Assembly (NCBI GenBank): GCA_014529385.2
Contig: CM043963.1
Location: 2,669,001 to 2,733,000 of the forward strand
Reading direction: 5' to 3'
Length of the DNA stretch: 64,000 nt
Origin: Adiantum capillus-veneris
Taxonomy: Eukaryota > Streptophyta > Polypodiopsida > Polypodiales > Pteridaceae
How positions within the stretch are numbered: the stretch's first letter is position 1; every line of letters begins with the position of its first letter. A program made the translations under genes and the position numbers. Positions 1 to 11,050 of the stretch are shown piece after piece. The notes under the pieces are model-generated. The model was given only the letters and a program-made list of their open reading frames with translations, did not search any database and was not told the DNA's origin.

Positions 1-67
1 TTAAATGAGACATTATATTAACAATTGATAATATCAAGTGCACTAATAGAAGTGTGAAGTAACTTAC

Positions 68-730
68 TTGTTGATCATGCCGAGCACCAATAGAAATTCC
101 TCCATCTCCGTAAGGTCGCATTTCACAATCGTGCACTCAACCTTTGGTGTAGAGAATTCATCTAACCGCTCCTGCAATGCCCAATCTTTCCACGCATGGA
201 GTCGGTGGTTGCCGTCCCATACAATGAACATTTTCTCCTCCATGTGAGAGAGCTTGGAAATGTCTCTAATTTGGTCATCAAATGTGTCCGCCATTACTAA
301 GTCTCTCCCGTAAGTGCCATATCTATCGAATTGTATACGATCTTTTCCGAGAAAAGTTTCGAACACAATGAAGCGAGTCATCGTGGTTTGGTAACCTCTT
401 TCGGCTATAGAGGTTGTTAGTTTTTCCACACAATCATCATTCGTTCTAATCGCTGAGTTGGTCAAAACATGACAAAGGGAGATGTGAGGCAACAAGTGAT
501 TGTATGGCACAACATGTGCATCAATCCAATATGATGAGAAGTAGCTATTAACCACGGATCCAAAAATTGATAAAAAGAGGATCATTACCCATGTTGTTCG
601 CAAGGATGGTCTTTGACGTGACTGCACCTATCGAAGGAGGTACTTGCATCATCGTCAAAATGGATTCTCCAACCACGAAATCACTAGTGGTGTGTAGAGA
701 AATTTCTTCTTGGATGATTTGAATCGTCAT
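68..730 (-). CDS. ParB-like DGNHR-motif protein, first exon, frame broken
   Basis: Two minus-strand reading frames join into one plausible exon. The N-terminal part starts at ATG 730 and runs to a stop at 548; the rest is in the next frame down to about 68. The switch lies near 550-565, where one extra base would explain it (a mutation or a sequence error). The C-terminal part holds VWDGNHRLHAW, like the DGxHR signature of ParB/sulfiredoxin-fold domains; this is a motif match only. At the 3' end the codons run into GTAAGTT (67-61), a good splice donor, so the apparent stop at 64 is probably intronic and the gene continues left of the window. Function is unknown. It is the only candidate non-mobile gene here. 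Confidence 0.45.
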
Positions 731-1023
731 TTCTTCTTAGCGGTCTACGTCTTTGGAGTGTTTCCTTGTTAAAATTGGATTTTTTTTGTGTTCATTAGGG
801 TGCTTATAGCTTCGAAAAAGATGATGACAGGTGAAAGTAAGAGAAGGGGTTTGAAGGTGTGGGAAGAAGGCTTAAGAGAAATGAAATAAGAGAGAGTGGG
901 AGGAAAAGTTTTGGAAAGGTGTGAGGCAATGGAAAAAAAAAACATTTTCTTTTCAAAGAGATAGAGATCACTAACTCCTAAGAAAGAGTAGAAGTGTGGA
1001 GAAAATAAAGAAGACAAAGTAAG

Positions 1024-1031
1024 CTTTTATA
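1024..1031 (-). promoter_or_regulatory. candidate TATA box for the DGNHR gene
   Basis: The minus strand reads TATAAAAG about 295 bases before the ATG at 730, within purine/pyrimidine-biased DNA. Position and sequence fit a plant core promoter. No transcript evidence is available, and the adjacent poly-G run could complicate expression. Confidence 0.35.
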
Positions 1032-1042
1032 GGCGAAAAAAA

Positions 1043-1076
<34 letters not shown>
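1043..1076 (+). repeat. poly-G homopolymer, 34 G
   Basis: An uninterrupted run of 34 G lies directly upstream of the candidate TATA box on the minus-strand gene side. Such runs are unstable and hard to sequence, so the exact length is uncertain. A second run of 40 G occurs at 17753-17792. Confidence 0.9.
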
Positions 1077-1077
<1 letters not shown>

Positions 1078-1518
1078 CAAGGGGGGAGGCAAGGCGAGGG
1101 CCAGTGCGTGCAGGGGAAAGGGCAAGGGCGGGGTAGGGGCGGGCAAGGAGTGTGGGCACAGCGGGGTGCAGGGGCAAGCAGGGATGCATGAATAGGAGGC
1201 CGCGGCAAGACTCAAGAGGGCCGCGTCCATGTGGCAATCCACATGGACTACGGGTCGTCCACAATCCACATAGATTCCCATGTAGACGTGGCCATGCAGC
1301 CACCTCCTGCTTCTGTCGTCATGTGTGAACCCCCTCTCCCTAGCCTCCCTCTCTCCAAGCGACCATCCCCTATCGCCCCCGCTCCACCTCGCCCCGTCCC
1401 GTGTCGCTGCCGTGTCCCTTTCGTCCCTATCGCCGCCTCACCCCGCCCCCTGTCCCCTCCTCTCTCTCTCTCTCTAGCCTTGTGGGAACCGACTCTATGC
1501 AGGACAATCCCCAAGGGG

Positions 1519-1521
<3 letters not shown>
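1077..1521. other. GC-rich low-complexity spacer with a small hairpin
   Basis: No coding signal is supported; open frames here are proline- or arginine-rich by composition only. The stretch is C-rich on one side and G-rich on the other. A perfect inverted repeat with 10-bp arms (GTCCATGTGG and its complement) and a 4-base loop lies at 1225-1248. Confidence 0.6.
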
Positions 1522-1568
<47 letters not shown>

Positions 1569-1616
1569 GGGCAGTTCACACGGGGAGAGAGAGCGGGATG
1601 GGAGCGGTTCACACGA

Positions 1617-1673
<57 letters not shown>
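1522..1673 (+). repeat. two (GA)n microsatellites with a duplicated spacer
   Basis: GA tracts at about 1522-1565 and 1622-1673 flank a spacer in which GGTTCACACG-like and CAGTTCACACG-like words recur. The same word precedes the GA tract at 1965, suggesting local duplication of a TTCACACGAG-(GA)n unit. Confidence 0.85.
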
Positions 1674-1674
<1 letters not shown>

Positions 1675-1676
<2 letters not shown>

Positions 1677-1961
1677 GGGGGGTGGGGGGAGGGTGGCGCT
1701 CAGGGGGTGCACTATGTAATCATGTTAATGTATAACGTGAGTTCGAAAGGAGGGGTTTCAAAATGAAAATATTTTAGGCAATTTAACAGAGATACATTAA
1801 AATAAGGGGTTTTTATATTCAATTTTGGAAAAGAAATCCTAAAATAAGGGGTCATTTTATTCATTCAAACATGCTAAAAGAGGGATTTTTTTAATACTCC
1901 ACGAACGCATGTTATATAGGGGGGTACAAAATGGTGAATCCCCCCGAGGGGTGGCAGTTCA

Positions 1962-1964
<3 letters not shown>
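1675..1964. other. AT-rich spacer, nothing recognised
   Basis: The stretch holds short A/T-rich words and repeats of AAAATAAGGGGT-like sequence near 1798-1852. No gene, RNA or element boundary could be supported. Confidence 0.5.

Positions 1965-2032
<68 letters not shown>
1965..2032 (+). repeat. (GA)n tract at the 3' end of LINE-1
   Basis: A 68-bp pure GA tract abuts the conserved LINE 3' terminus. On the LINE sense (minus) strand it reads (TC)n after the element's last unique bases. It is either the insertion target or an element tail; the matching tract at the 5' end favours a target. Confidence 0.9.
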
Positions 2033-2036
<4 letters not shown>

Positions 2037-2065
2037 ATTATCGTCCTCAAAGGTCAAATATGACC

Positions 2066-5000
2066 TATGGGACCAAAGTTACATGTGATGTAGTATGTGT
2101 ATGGCTGATGAGTGACTCTCGATGCTCCAAAGTTGTGGTGATGGGAGTCGCAACAATGGAGAGCCCACACTATGGCCTGGGAGAGGAAAGTGTGTAGGTC
2201 TAAGTTATAGCTGAAAATGTGAGAGAAGCAAGTTTCACTGTGACCAAAAGTTGAGCACTCTAGTAGTGTGTGGTACTCAGACTCTATCACTTGCAGTGAG
2301 CATAATGTGCACAGTCGATTTGACTCTTCTCCATTGCCCCAACGCCCTATCTCGCATCAAAGGAAATGGGAGCTAAGCCAAATGGCTGCAATAGTGTGTA
2401 TTGCCGACAACGGGATAGGCTCAAGCATGTAAGTGTGAGTACTATTTCCTCTTTCAGCGTAGAACATGGTTTTGTAGCTGGGGGCAATGTGGGTGGTGTA
2501 ATGTATGAAGCGTGACCCACCGGATTTCTCCCAAGCCGTAATACATTGGCGTTGTAGAAAAGCTTCACTCACTTGGGAGTCAATTGAAGTATCATGTAGC
2601 AAGTGTAATGCATCCCATCTCCCAAATCACTTCTTTATATCTTGCATCCGTCTTGTGCTCAAGATATTGCTTTTATGTGTCTTTTAAACTTTATTTCTTG
2701 CTTCCCATGCAATTGTAGGAAGTCAATGTGAGGGGCTTTGCCGCATCTTTATCATGTACTCCACAACCCTTTCCATGCCCATAACCTCAATTGGAAGAGA
2801 TCCCGACTCAAGAAGTAGGAGCATATATGGTATGTGTGTCTTAACTTGGAGAAAGTTTGTAAGAAAACGCTTCTGAACATTCTCAAACTCTTTCCAAGTA
2901 GAGTTTGAGATTCTCCCGCCCCACACTTCAACTCCATAAAGAAGAACCGATGTCACCAATGCATCAAAAAGATACTTCTTGAGAACCCAACTCTTGATGT
3001 TTTCTGGCATTACACATGTTCTTTTCCGCTTTCTTTTCCGCTTCCAAACAACGCATAGCACATTCATGCCACTTGTGATTGGATGCTACCTCAAGGCAAA
3101 GGTACTTAAAGCTCTCAACAACTTCAAGTGTCTCATTGTTGTACACAATGCATAGCTTCTCCTTGGTTGGTTTTCACAAGCATAACCTTTGTTTTGGATT
3201 CATTCACAATCACCCCACTATGCAAGCAAAAGTTATGAAGGACAACCATAAGCTTTTGTGCATCTTCTAAAGTGTGTGCTAGAAGCACTACATCATCCGC
3301 ATACAACAAAAGCATGATTACCACATTGCAAAAAATAGTGACCTCTTCAATGCCTTCTTCTTGCATAAAGTCAAGTATCATTTTTTCCAATTGATCGATG
3401 CATAGACCAAAGAGAGTTGGTGACAATGGACATCCTTGTTTAACCCCAATAGTGCTTACAAAAATTTCTGAAATTTCTCTTCCCATGGGCAATTGACAAA
3501 TCACCTTCTAATAGATTCGAGAAACCGCAAGCATAAATTCACTTGGCACTTAGAGTTCTTCCATCCTTCTCCACAAATTGTTATGTGGAATCATATCAAA
3601 GGATTTCTTAAAGTCCACAAAACAACAATACAAACGCTTTCCTTTCAGCCGACTTTCCTCCATGAGAACACGAAGAGTGACAAGATGATCAATGGTGCTA
3701 TGGCATCGATGAAAACCCGCTTATCCCTTTGCACGCTTGTCATTCTCTTTAGCCCAATCACTCATTTTCTTCTCCATTATGCACCCAAACAACTTTGCCA
3801 TAAGAGACCCAATCATTATAGTCCGGTAGTTGTTTACATTCTTTACATCCCCTCCTTTATGCAAAGGCTTAACCCAATTAGTACTCTAATCATAAGGCAT
3901 ACCATATTGAAGTGCAAGGTTGAACATATCACACATCCACTCATGGGTAAAATCTCCCATCCATTTGATCATTTCCGGCTTGATAGCTTGAAGATCTCCT
4001 GCTTTGCGAGTGGCCAACTTTTCAAGCCCACCGCCTACGTCCTCAATAGTAAAAAACGTGGGCATACATGGGAGTGAACCATAAAATGGAATTTTTTAAG
4101 CATTTTCTTGCTTATATAATTGCCTATAATGTGTGTACATATCCACAAGACTCAAGCTACGAAAATTCTCAACCCGCTTGCCCCTCAAGTTTCTTCAAAA
4201 TCTTCCACATGCTTGTGCCTTTTCATGGACTTGTAAAAGTTGTTTCTTTACTTCCCATCTTCTTCTCTTATTTTGAATCAATTCCTTGTATGTATGAAAA
4301 TGACTTCTATAGTTGTCCTTCTCCATAGTTGCATCAAGCTTTATCAAGTACTTTTGAGCATCTTGACATTCTTTATCAAACCACCTTTTGCGTGATCTAT
4401 CTTTGTTGATACCATGGAGATGCTTTATGGTAAAGCATTCTTCGGCACAAGAACAAATAACTGTCTTGAAAGCTTCCCATTTAGTTTTCAATGTTGCATC
4501 ATATTGAAGCTTTGTCATCATAATTTTTGCGCAACCATTTCAATGTACATTGGTGCCCATTTGAAATCCATACATAGTGATAATTTCTCTTTCCTTTGGT
4601 TGAGATTATCATGCTTAGTTGCTTCTCTACATGAAAGGTCAATAAATAAGATGCAATGGTCAGATTCAGGGGTCCATTGGCCAAACATAAAACTCTTTAT
4701 GTGATACATGATGGCTTCGAAGAGTAGCATATAGTCAATCACACTGTCCCCATTATGTCTCCTACATGTAAATCCATTGGTTCCACTCTACAAAGATACA
4801 CCATTGGCAATGAGCATACCCATGCTATTACATATGTGTAAAAGTAACTTTCCATAGTGATCCGACTCTTTCTCATGCATTGAAGTATGATCATACAAGC
4901 GAACTTCCTCCAACTCCCTTGAAATGTATGGCATATCAAATTGTTGAGTATCATGTTGCAATGTTTTTGTGTGAGCATTCATATCCCCAAATACAATAAC

Positions 5001-5453
5001 ATCACCTTTACCTTTGAAATAAGCAATGTCCTCTTCTAAATCAAAAAATGATTGATCTTTATCCATGCAAGCATAAAAGGGGGAATCATGATGAGGAATG
5101 TAGCAACCGGCTATAAAAATGGGTGCTCTTTTTGGTGTCATAATTTTCAGCCATACATAACATTTGTACTTGTCATATTTCACAATTGATACAAAATCTT
5201 CCAATGCTTTCTTAACCATACATGCTACCCCTCCTTGTCCTCTTCATTTCTTGAGATTCTTTGACCACATCAATGAATGTTAATCCTCCAAGCCATTAAC
5301 CATTTGTGTATCATGCTCCCAAGTTTCAACAAGAAGTACAACATCGGCTTTGCTTGTTAGTTCATCAATGCCAACCCCCGCATTCCATGGGTATCCATTA
5401 GAATTCCAAAAGAATATTTTCAATTGTAACTTGGTCTCATAGGTCACGCATCC
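2066..5453 (-). pseudogene. LINE-1 ORF2 remnant (endonuclease-reverse transcriptase)
   Basis: In the living family this protein nicks target DNA and copies the element RNA at the nick. Endonuclease pieces are readable at 4788-5219 (GDMNAHTK) and 4195-4684 (the SDH region is decayed). RT is readable at 3133-3504, with YADDVV near 3297, and at 2723-3146. The C-terminal region with a CxxC zinc-like motif is near 2280-2320. Pieces lie in different frames, so multiple indels have occurred. Identity was assigned by direct comparison with LINE-2. Confidence 0.9.
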
Positions 5454-6405
5454 CTATTTGCTCGAGGGAGTTGCCTCCTCGTTGGGCTGATTGTTTTCAT
5501 GAGAGATCTCCTTGTTTTTCTTATTCTTTTCCTCATATGCCTTGCGACGCATATTTTCTTGCTTATAGTGCAAGCTTCACATACAAAACGTTTTATATCT
5601 CTCAAATAGATCAACTATTATCAAAGATAATCTTTCGCTTGGTTTCATCCGGCATGGTGCATACAATTGGCCGTTCTCCCGAGTGAGGAGTTCCTTGATT
5701 CCCCACTCTATGTGCTCCATATACCATAACTCTGGATATGCCAAAGTGGGTTTTGAAGAAATATTTGATAACAATGGCAAGAGAAGGAGGTGTCTCTAAC
5801 TTCTCTTTGGGAATTCCACGAATAACAATGTTCTTGGAATGTCGCTCCCGTTCCTTCAATTCCTCCACATCCACATTCTCAACATTCTTTGTTTGAACCA
5901 TAGCTTGCATGAGTGAGGAATTAGAAACCACATTGCTACCACAACATACATCAACCCAAGAATTATTTGTGCATACATTTTTCATGTCGCATACATTCCG
6001 GCTCATGGTGTCAAATTTCTCCTCTTTCAATACATGGTCATGCTCTACTTTGCTCATCCGCTTCTCAAAAGAATTCAAGCCCACAAGAGAGAATTTACAT
6101 TCCTTGACTTCCTCTTCAAGTTGCATCAAATATGTTGTTTGCATCTCAAGTGTCCTCTTGAGATTCTCATTCTCAACCACAAGTACCCTTAGTGTGCCAT
6201 TCTCCATTGCAAGTGGTCATAAGTCTTCGCCTTGTTTGTTTACGGTCTCTTGCAATGATACCAAGTATGCCATGGTCATGGTTCTCGATGTCGATGGTTG
6301 GGTGGTTGTGTTGCTATCTCCACACTTAGGAGATTTTTGCTCATTTTCCACAATGGTTGTGGACCTTGCTGAAGAAGAAGAACCCTTGCGAGTATCGAAA
6401 GACAT
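5454..6405 (-). pseudogene. LINE-1 ORF1 remnant
   Basis: This is an RNA-binding ORF1 protein, normally the chaperone that packages LINE RNA. It reads from ATG 6405 to a stop at 6217, then continues in another frame (6207-5611) with coiled-coil heptads and an RRM-like core containing NIVIRGIP. It ends at a TAG (5456-5454) that is followed in the same frame by GGA TGC GTG and ORF2, exactly as in LINE-2. Confidence 0.88.
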
Positions 6406-6587
6406 TGTATGTAAAATAAGAGATGAGAGTCAATTTTCATGAACCTGTTCACTTCCGAAATGTTGCTACAAAAATGCCTTTTGTAACTCTAAATTTTTTT
6501 GTATTTACATCAATGCATAGAGGGCTTTGTGCTCTTCAATGAGGCTATAGATCACCCAAATTGGAGTTCGGATGAAGAAGTGATAAT

Positions 6588-6648
<61 letters not shown>
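6588..6648 (+). repeat. (GA)n tract at the 5' end of LINE-1
   Basis: A GA tract with one C interruption lies against the LINE-1 5' end. Together with 1965-2032 it brackets the element, as expected for insertion into a GA microsatellite. Confidence 0.85.
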
Positions 6649-6652
<4 letters not shown>

Positions 6653-6830
6653 GAGGAGACAAAAGAGGAAAATGCAATTTAAATTTTTTTTATTTTATTT
6701 TGGATTTAAAAAACTATAAATTATTCTTAATAACTACTAAGATCAATATAAAATGCTCTTAAATCCTTTAAACACAACTAAACACTTTCATTATCATCTT
6801 TTCAATCTCTTGCTTATATTTTCTATTCTA

Positions 6831-7942
6831 CTATCATGTCATGCACTATAGTCTTCTCTTCTTTCGAAAGGGCTTTTCCCTTTACCAATGGGAAGATTAT
6901 ATTTGGGGTTAAATATCAGGAGTATGTTGTACCACAAACATTTACTGCTTTGCATGCAATTGTTATGATTGGGAGTGAAGAGTTGACAGTGCCAATGGAG
7001 AGAACAAGCAATCACTTGGGAGAGGAGTTTTATGTTGTGGACGAATCTCTCTCTACAAAGTTTGTGGTGCTAGTCAAAGATGACACAGTCTCAAGTTCAA
7101 GTAGCATGGCTGCTCCATTGGTGAATGTTCCCTATAGACCTTACTAGTCCAAGAAAGGAACAACTCTTTGGAGAGCAAGAAATGCAAAACTTTATCAAGG
7201 TAAGGAGTACAAATAGTATTTTGTTATTTTTTAATGCAATGAAGAAGCCCAACACATTGATGAAGCTTCTTTCAAAGATAGTGGAAATCAAACAAGTGTG
7301 GAAAATACCAAAGGTGTACAATGGTAACATGGTCTTTGAGTTTCCACCGACCCTAGGAAAGGTTCATCCAATGGATGCTATGGAACATGTCATGCCATGC
7401 ACTATAGTCTTCCCTTCTTTCAAAAGGGCTTTTCCAATCACCAATGGAAAGATTATCTTTGGGGTTAAATATCAATAGGAGTATGTTGTACCACAAAAGT
7501 TTACTGCTTTGCATGCAATTGTTATGGTTGGGAGTGAAGAGTTGACAGTGACAATGGAGAGAACAAGAAATTACTTGGGAGAGGAGTTTTATGTTGTGGA
7601 CGAATCTCTCTCTACAAAGTTTGTGGTGCTAGTCGAAGATGACACGGTCTCAAGTTCAAGTAGCATGGCTGATCCATTGGTGAATGTTCCCTACATAGAC
7701 CTTACTAGTCCAAGAAAGGAACAACTCTTTGGAGAGCAAGCAATGCAAAACTTTATCAAGGTAAGGAGTACAAATAGTATTTTGTCATTTTTTAATGCAA
7801 TGAAGAAGCCCAACATATTGACTAAGCTTCTTTCAAAGATAGTGGAAATCAAACAAGTGTGGAAAATACCAAAGGTGCACAATGGTAACATGGTCTTTGA
7901 GTTTCCACCAACCCTAGGAAAGGTTCATCCAATGGATGCTAT
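6831..7942 (+). repeat. 556-bp tandem duplication in the transposase-like gene
   Basis: Units at about 6831-7386 and 7387-7942 align base for base with few changes; the word ATGCACTATAG recurs at 6841 and 7397. Unit 1 carries a 2-bp loss at the junction after VNVPY (TATA against TACATA in unit 2), which breaks its frame. Unit 2 keeps the longer open frame. Confidence 0.9.
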
Positions 7943-8246
7943 GGAACATAAGTATGATCCACACCATTGGCCCAAACTGCAAACCTCAAATATCGCATTT
8001 CTTGGAGTGTGTCTCAAAAGTCAGTGTGCAGGTGCTCTAAAATGTCTCAATGAAAGTTGTCCCAAATTGGTTGATTTTGGGAAGTCAAACACAATGCATT
8101 TTAATGGTAGCATGCTAAAATTACCTTGCATGGGTGATTTTTGCGACATACTTGGTGGCAAGCCCCGGGGATTCACCATGGAAAACTTACCACACCACGT
8201 AAGTGTAGGGCGGTGGGGTCTTTTTACAACTTACATGAGTGTATAA
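7509..8246 (+). CDS. transposase-like gene segment 1: N-terminal and Cys-rich region
   Basis: The longest open piece of the broken gene is 245 codons starting inside duplication unit 2. It encodes an N-terminal domain with no recognised fold, then a Cys/His-rich stretch (CLKSQCAG, CLNESCPKL, then MHFNG and PCMGDFC) that could be a zinc-binding DNA-recognition module. Coding similarity probably ends near 8160-8200, where a GTAAGTG donor lies, so the last residues may be intronic. The start chosen is only the first ATG in frame; the true start is probably further upstream, in duplication unit 1. Confidence 0.4.
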   Translation: MHAIVMVGSEELTVTMERTRNYLGEEFYVVDESLSTKFVVLVEDDTVSSSSSMADPLVNVPYIDLTSPRKEQLFGEQAMQNFIKVRSTNSILSFFNAMKKPNILTKLLSKIVEIKQVWKIPKVHNGNMVFEFPPTLGKVHPMDAMEHKYDPHHWPKLQTSNIAFLGVCLKSQCAGALKCLNESCPKLVDFGKSNTMHFNGSMLKLPCMGDFCDILGGKPRGFTMENLPHHVSVGRWGLFTTYMSV

Positions 8247-8865
8247 GTTAGGGGCAAGCCCCTAATAATTTATATCCCAAGCTTAAAAATAAGGGAGGGG
8301 GGTATCATATTTAGGGGCGGGGGGGGGGGGGACTGACTTGGGTTGATTACTTGTAATGATTGGTCACCGTTGTACATTAGAACTCAGATAAATTTTGGGG
8401 AAGTTTTTTATTTGGTCACGCATCTAATTTTACATAAAGCGAGTAATAGGTAAGGGTTGATTTACACCAGCTTTGGATGTGTCAAAATTGGATGAGTAGC
8501 CAAAGTGCACGCTGATCGAGCACATAGTTTGAAATTCAAACTAAGACACATTGAGGGTACATCTAGTTATTAACAAAAGTGGTTTCTTAATACATTGCTA
8601 GTCACTATGCTACACACTCTTTGACTAGTTTTACTCAATTAGATCATGTGAGAATTAAATTTTACATGTAAGATAGGGGTATTATATTTTTCTTTATTGA
8701 TTTTCGTATAAGCATAGAAAGGGGGGTCATATTCCCTAATATGAGCCGTATATAGGGGTTTTATCAAAGTTGTCCGCTCGCAGGTGATGTCCTGTTTTGT
8801 ATATAGAGTGAATCCCCCGCGGTGGCAAGCTTGCTTGCCACTATTGCGGTCAACCGCCCATTTTT
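8247..8865. other. AT-rich spacer, possibly an intron, with a G run
   Basis: No coding frame is supported. It contains a run of about 14 G near 8317-8330 and a GGGTCATATT-like stretch near 8720. It sits between two segments of the transposase-like gene, so it may be an intron or an insertion. Confidence 0.4.
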
Positions 8866-9183
8866 TTGCGTACATGTGGTGGCTTTGTATATCATGTCAT
8901 GCCAAGGGATGAGAGCATGAGCAGATTAATGGTACAACAAGGAAATCACCAACATGACATGAGGGATGGTTCATCAAAAGGGCTCACCGATAAAACCAAA
9001 AAAATAGTTGCACAAGTTCTCAGTGTGGATAGACATGCAGGCACAAGAAAGATACAAATGTGTGTAGCAAAAGAAATTATGACAACAACTTTGATGTAAG
9101 AGGGGGCCTCTAGCCATGTACTTGGTGAGAAAGAATTTCTAAATGTTGTTGAGGCAATGGGTCCCTTAGTGGAGGACAAGTGG
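8866..9183 (+). pseudogene. transposase-like gene segment 2
   Basis: This frame reads CGGFVYHVMPRD, then MSRLMVQQGNHQHDM, which gives a Cys-x-His-x-His pattern continuing the zinc-finger region. It then reads VLSVDRHAGTRKIQM, resembling the helical region before a MULE DDE core. An in-frame stop occurs at 9097-9099, after which the same frame continues (SSHVLGEKEFLNVVEAMGPL). Placement in the gene is by order and composition. Confidence 0.4.
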
Positions 9184-9263
9184 TGAGGACGCTTACATGT
9201 TTCTCTTATTTAGACATAATATTTCAAAGTAATTTAACTCTAAAATACAGGATTTGAAGGTCC

Positions 9264-9900
9264 ATGGATGCAACTAGGAATGGGCCAACAAAGGAGAGCT
9301 TTGGTGTGGACTCTTTGTTGCGGCTAAAAAGGGATTGCACATATGATTTTTTTCACAAAAGCAGGTTTCCTGGGCAAGGAGCCGAAGGGGAGTGGTGCTT
9401 TGTGTTCAAGATGTCTACAGTTGGTCCTGCATCTAGATTCGATTTGGTTAATTGAATGCGACAAAGTGGACCTGGAGATCTTTGGCATGCTTGGGTGCAA
9501 TTTGATCACACTCACCAAGTGGCGGATTGGGTGACCATGGCATGCCACATTTACGATCCAGGGTTTTTTGTCTTAGGAACATATTTTAAAAGTTTGGCAT
9601 ATCTTAAGAAACAACCAACAACGTGTTTACTAATGTGCTTGTCTTATGATACAGCACGCAGGATCTCCTTACTATTGCAACTTGTGAGATGAAAGAGAAA
9701 GACATGGAAGCACAAATTCTTTTTTGGCAGTGCATAAATGAAGTTATGGAGGGTCATGGATGTGAGAGAGCGGATTTCCATGGATTCATGGAAATTCATG
9801 AATCCATGGATTTGGCGGACGAAGCTCAAGCCAACTAGAATGCAGTTTTCACCATGTTCATTGATGGCAAAGACAATGTTCAACAACATCGATAGCTATC
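9264..9900 (+). pseudogene. transposase-like gene segment 3: DDE-like core
   Basis: Pieces in two or three frames read MDATRNGPTKESFGVDSLLRL, then WVTMACHIYDPG, then LTIATCEMKEKDMEAQILFW and, after HGFM, ADEAQANQNAVFTMFIDGKDN; near 9900 comes LSFLFHWKQSM. The pattern of an acidic residue with QANQNA followed by an FHW motif matches the second-Asp and C/H-rich region of MULE transposases. The junction near 9567-9655 has GT and CAG borders and could be a 90-bp intron. Several stops lie after 9835. Confidence 0.45.
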
Positions 9901-10029
9901 TTTCCTTTTTCATTGGAAACAAAGCATGGTGGCACACACCACAAATTACATTGTCTCTTGATCTTAACAAACTCACAAAGACATGTGCAAAAATTGACAT
10001 CTAGCCCCCTCTAACGAGGCAGCTGCAAC

Positions 10030-10956
10030 GGAGTCTCGTTTACTTTGACAATGGTGGAAAAATTGAAATTGCATGGATAAAAACATCCCTGCAATGGATT
10101 CTTGGTTGAGTTGGTGGGATGTGTGTATTGCACATTAGGGGAGCATCGTGACAGCAATAGAGGGAAGTGCTGCTGGGGAAAACACTCCAAGAACCAACTT
10201 GGCCGAGAGCAAGCATGATAGCTGGCTTGCAGGCGAAGGGTTCAAAAAAAAATCTCATTGTATGACGCATGTACTTTAGATACGAAAAATGCAATACTAC
10301 AAAGCACGAAGGCAGTTTCTTACTCTCAAGGTAAACATATTGGAAAGGGTCCTTCACTAGAGAGGCTTAAGGAAAGAGTTTCATATAATCCAAAACAAGT
10401 GATAAGAGTAGTAAATGACGCTACATCTGGAACACCCACGTATAAGGCTCTCACCCCTCTTCAAGGAGACAAAGAAACCGTTCGGCAAAAGCAAGGGCCA
10501 TCGATTTTTATAGATATTGAGGATAATTCAAAAGATAGACCAGAGTACAGTGTAAAAACATGAGACCACACAACACATGGAAGGCCAATGAAGATCATTT
10601 TCACGGAAGATTCAGGGGTAGTAGATGGATGCAAGAATTTCAACGAGAATATGAATTTTTGTGTTTTGGAACGAAAGGTCAATGAAGCTATGTGGAAAAT
10701 TAGAAGAACCCCTCTTGGAAATTGTGTGACATGCAGTGGCACCCCCAACGATGGAAAAAGATGTGGACCCAATATTGTGGCATGTAGCAAAGGGACTCTT
10801 GCACCATCCTTTGAGGGGTATAGAAAACGTCCAAATGGGCTACTCAGACAATGGTTTTGGTTTTATCCCAAACATGTTATTCATTGCTATGTGGTGGATC
10901 ACAATATAGAAAACCAAGGCCAACTCTTCCTCCAACAACTTGGCTGGTGGATCTAG
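10030..10956 (+). pseudogene. transposase-like gene segment 4
   Basis: Readable pieces include YFDNGGKIEIAWIKTSL (10051 on), TNLAESKHDSWLAGEGFKKK (about 10195 on), then open frames 10258-10563 and 10588-10956. The latter contains paired cysteines (CVTCSG, RCGPNIVAC) that could bind zinc. The TNLAES word is typical of the region C-terminal to a MULE-like catalytic core. Frames change near 10250, 10565 and 10912, consistent with decay. Confidence 0.45.
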
Positions 10957-11050
10957 AAACAAATCTCACATATGAAGAAGTTGAGGTACTACTTGAAGGA
11001 GGATTTCAAGTGGAGACAGTTGGAAAAGATGGAGAGAGTGCAACCGTACA

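Larger units (their letters stand above)
2033..6587 (-). mobile_element. LINE-1: near full-length decayed non-LTR retrotransposon
   Basis: It is colinear over its whole length with LINE-2 (11821-16433): 3' terminus, RT, endonuclease, in-frame UAG junction, ORF1 and 5' UTR are all present in order. It ends in the shared sequence around the GGTCAAATATGACC hairpin (2052-2065) and lacks only some 55 bp of the 5' end seen in LINE-2. GA tracts lie on both sides. Many frameshifts and stops make it inactive. Confidence 0.9.

Noticed and set aside
971-1303. Pro-rich minus-strand ORFs across the poly-G run
   Set aside because: Composition artefact of C-rich sequence; no domain and no plausible start.
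1231-1719. Overlapping ORFs on both strands with RERERE or SLSLSL repeats (also near 1931, 11510, 17559-18119, 30121-30553)
   Set aside because: They are translations of GA/TC or GT microsatellites and have no other coding signal.
3493-4077. Plus-strand ORFs antisense to the LINEs (also 13284-13868 and 32014-32556)
   Set aside because: They are shadows of the RT-coding strand and repeat wherever LINE copies occur.
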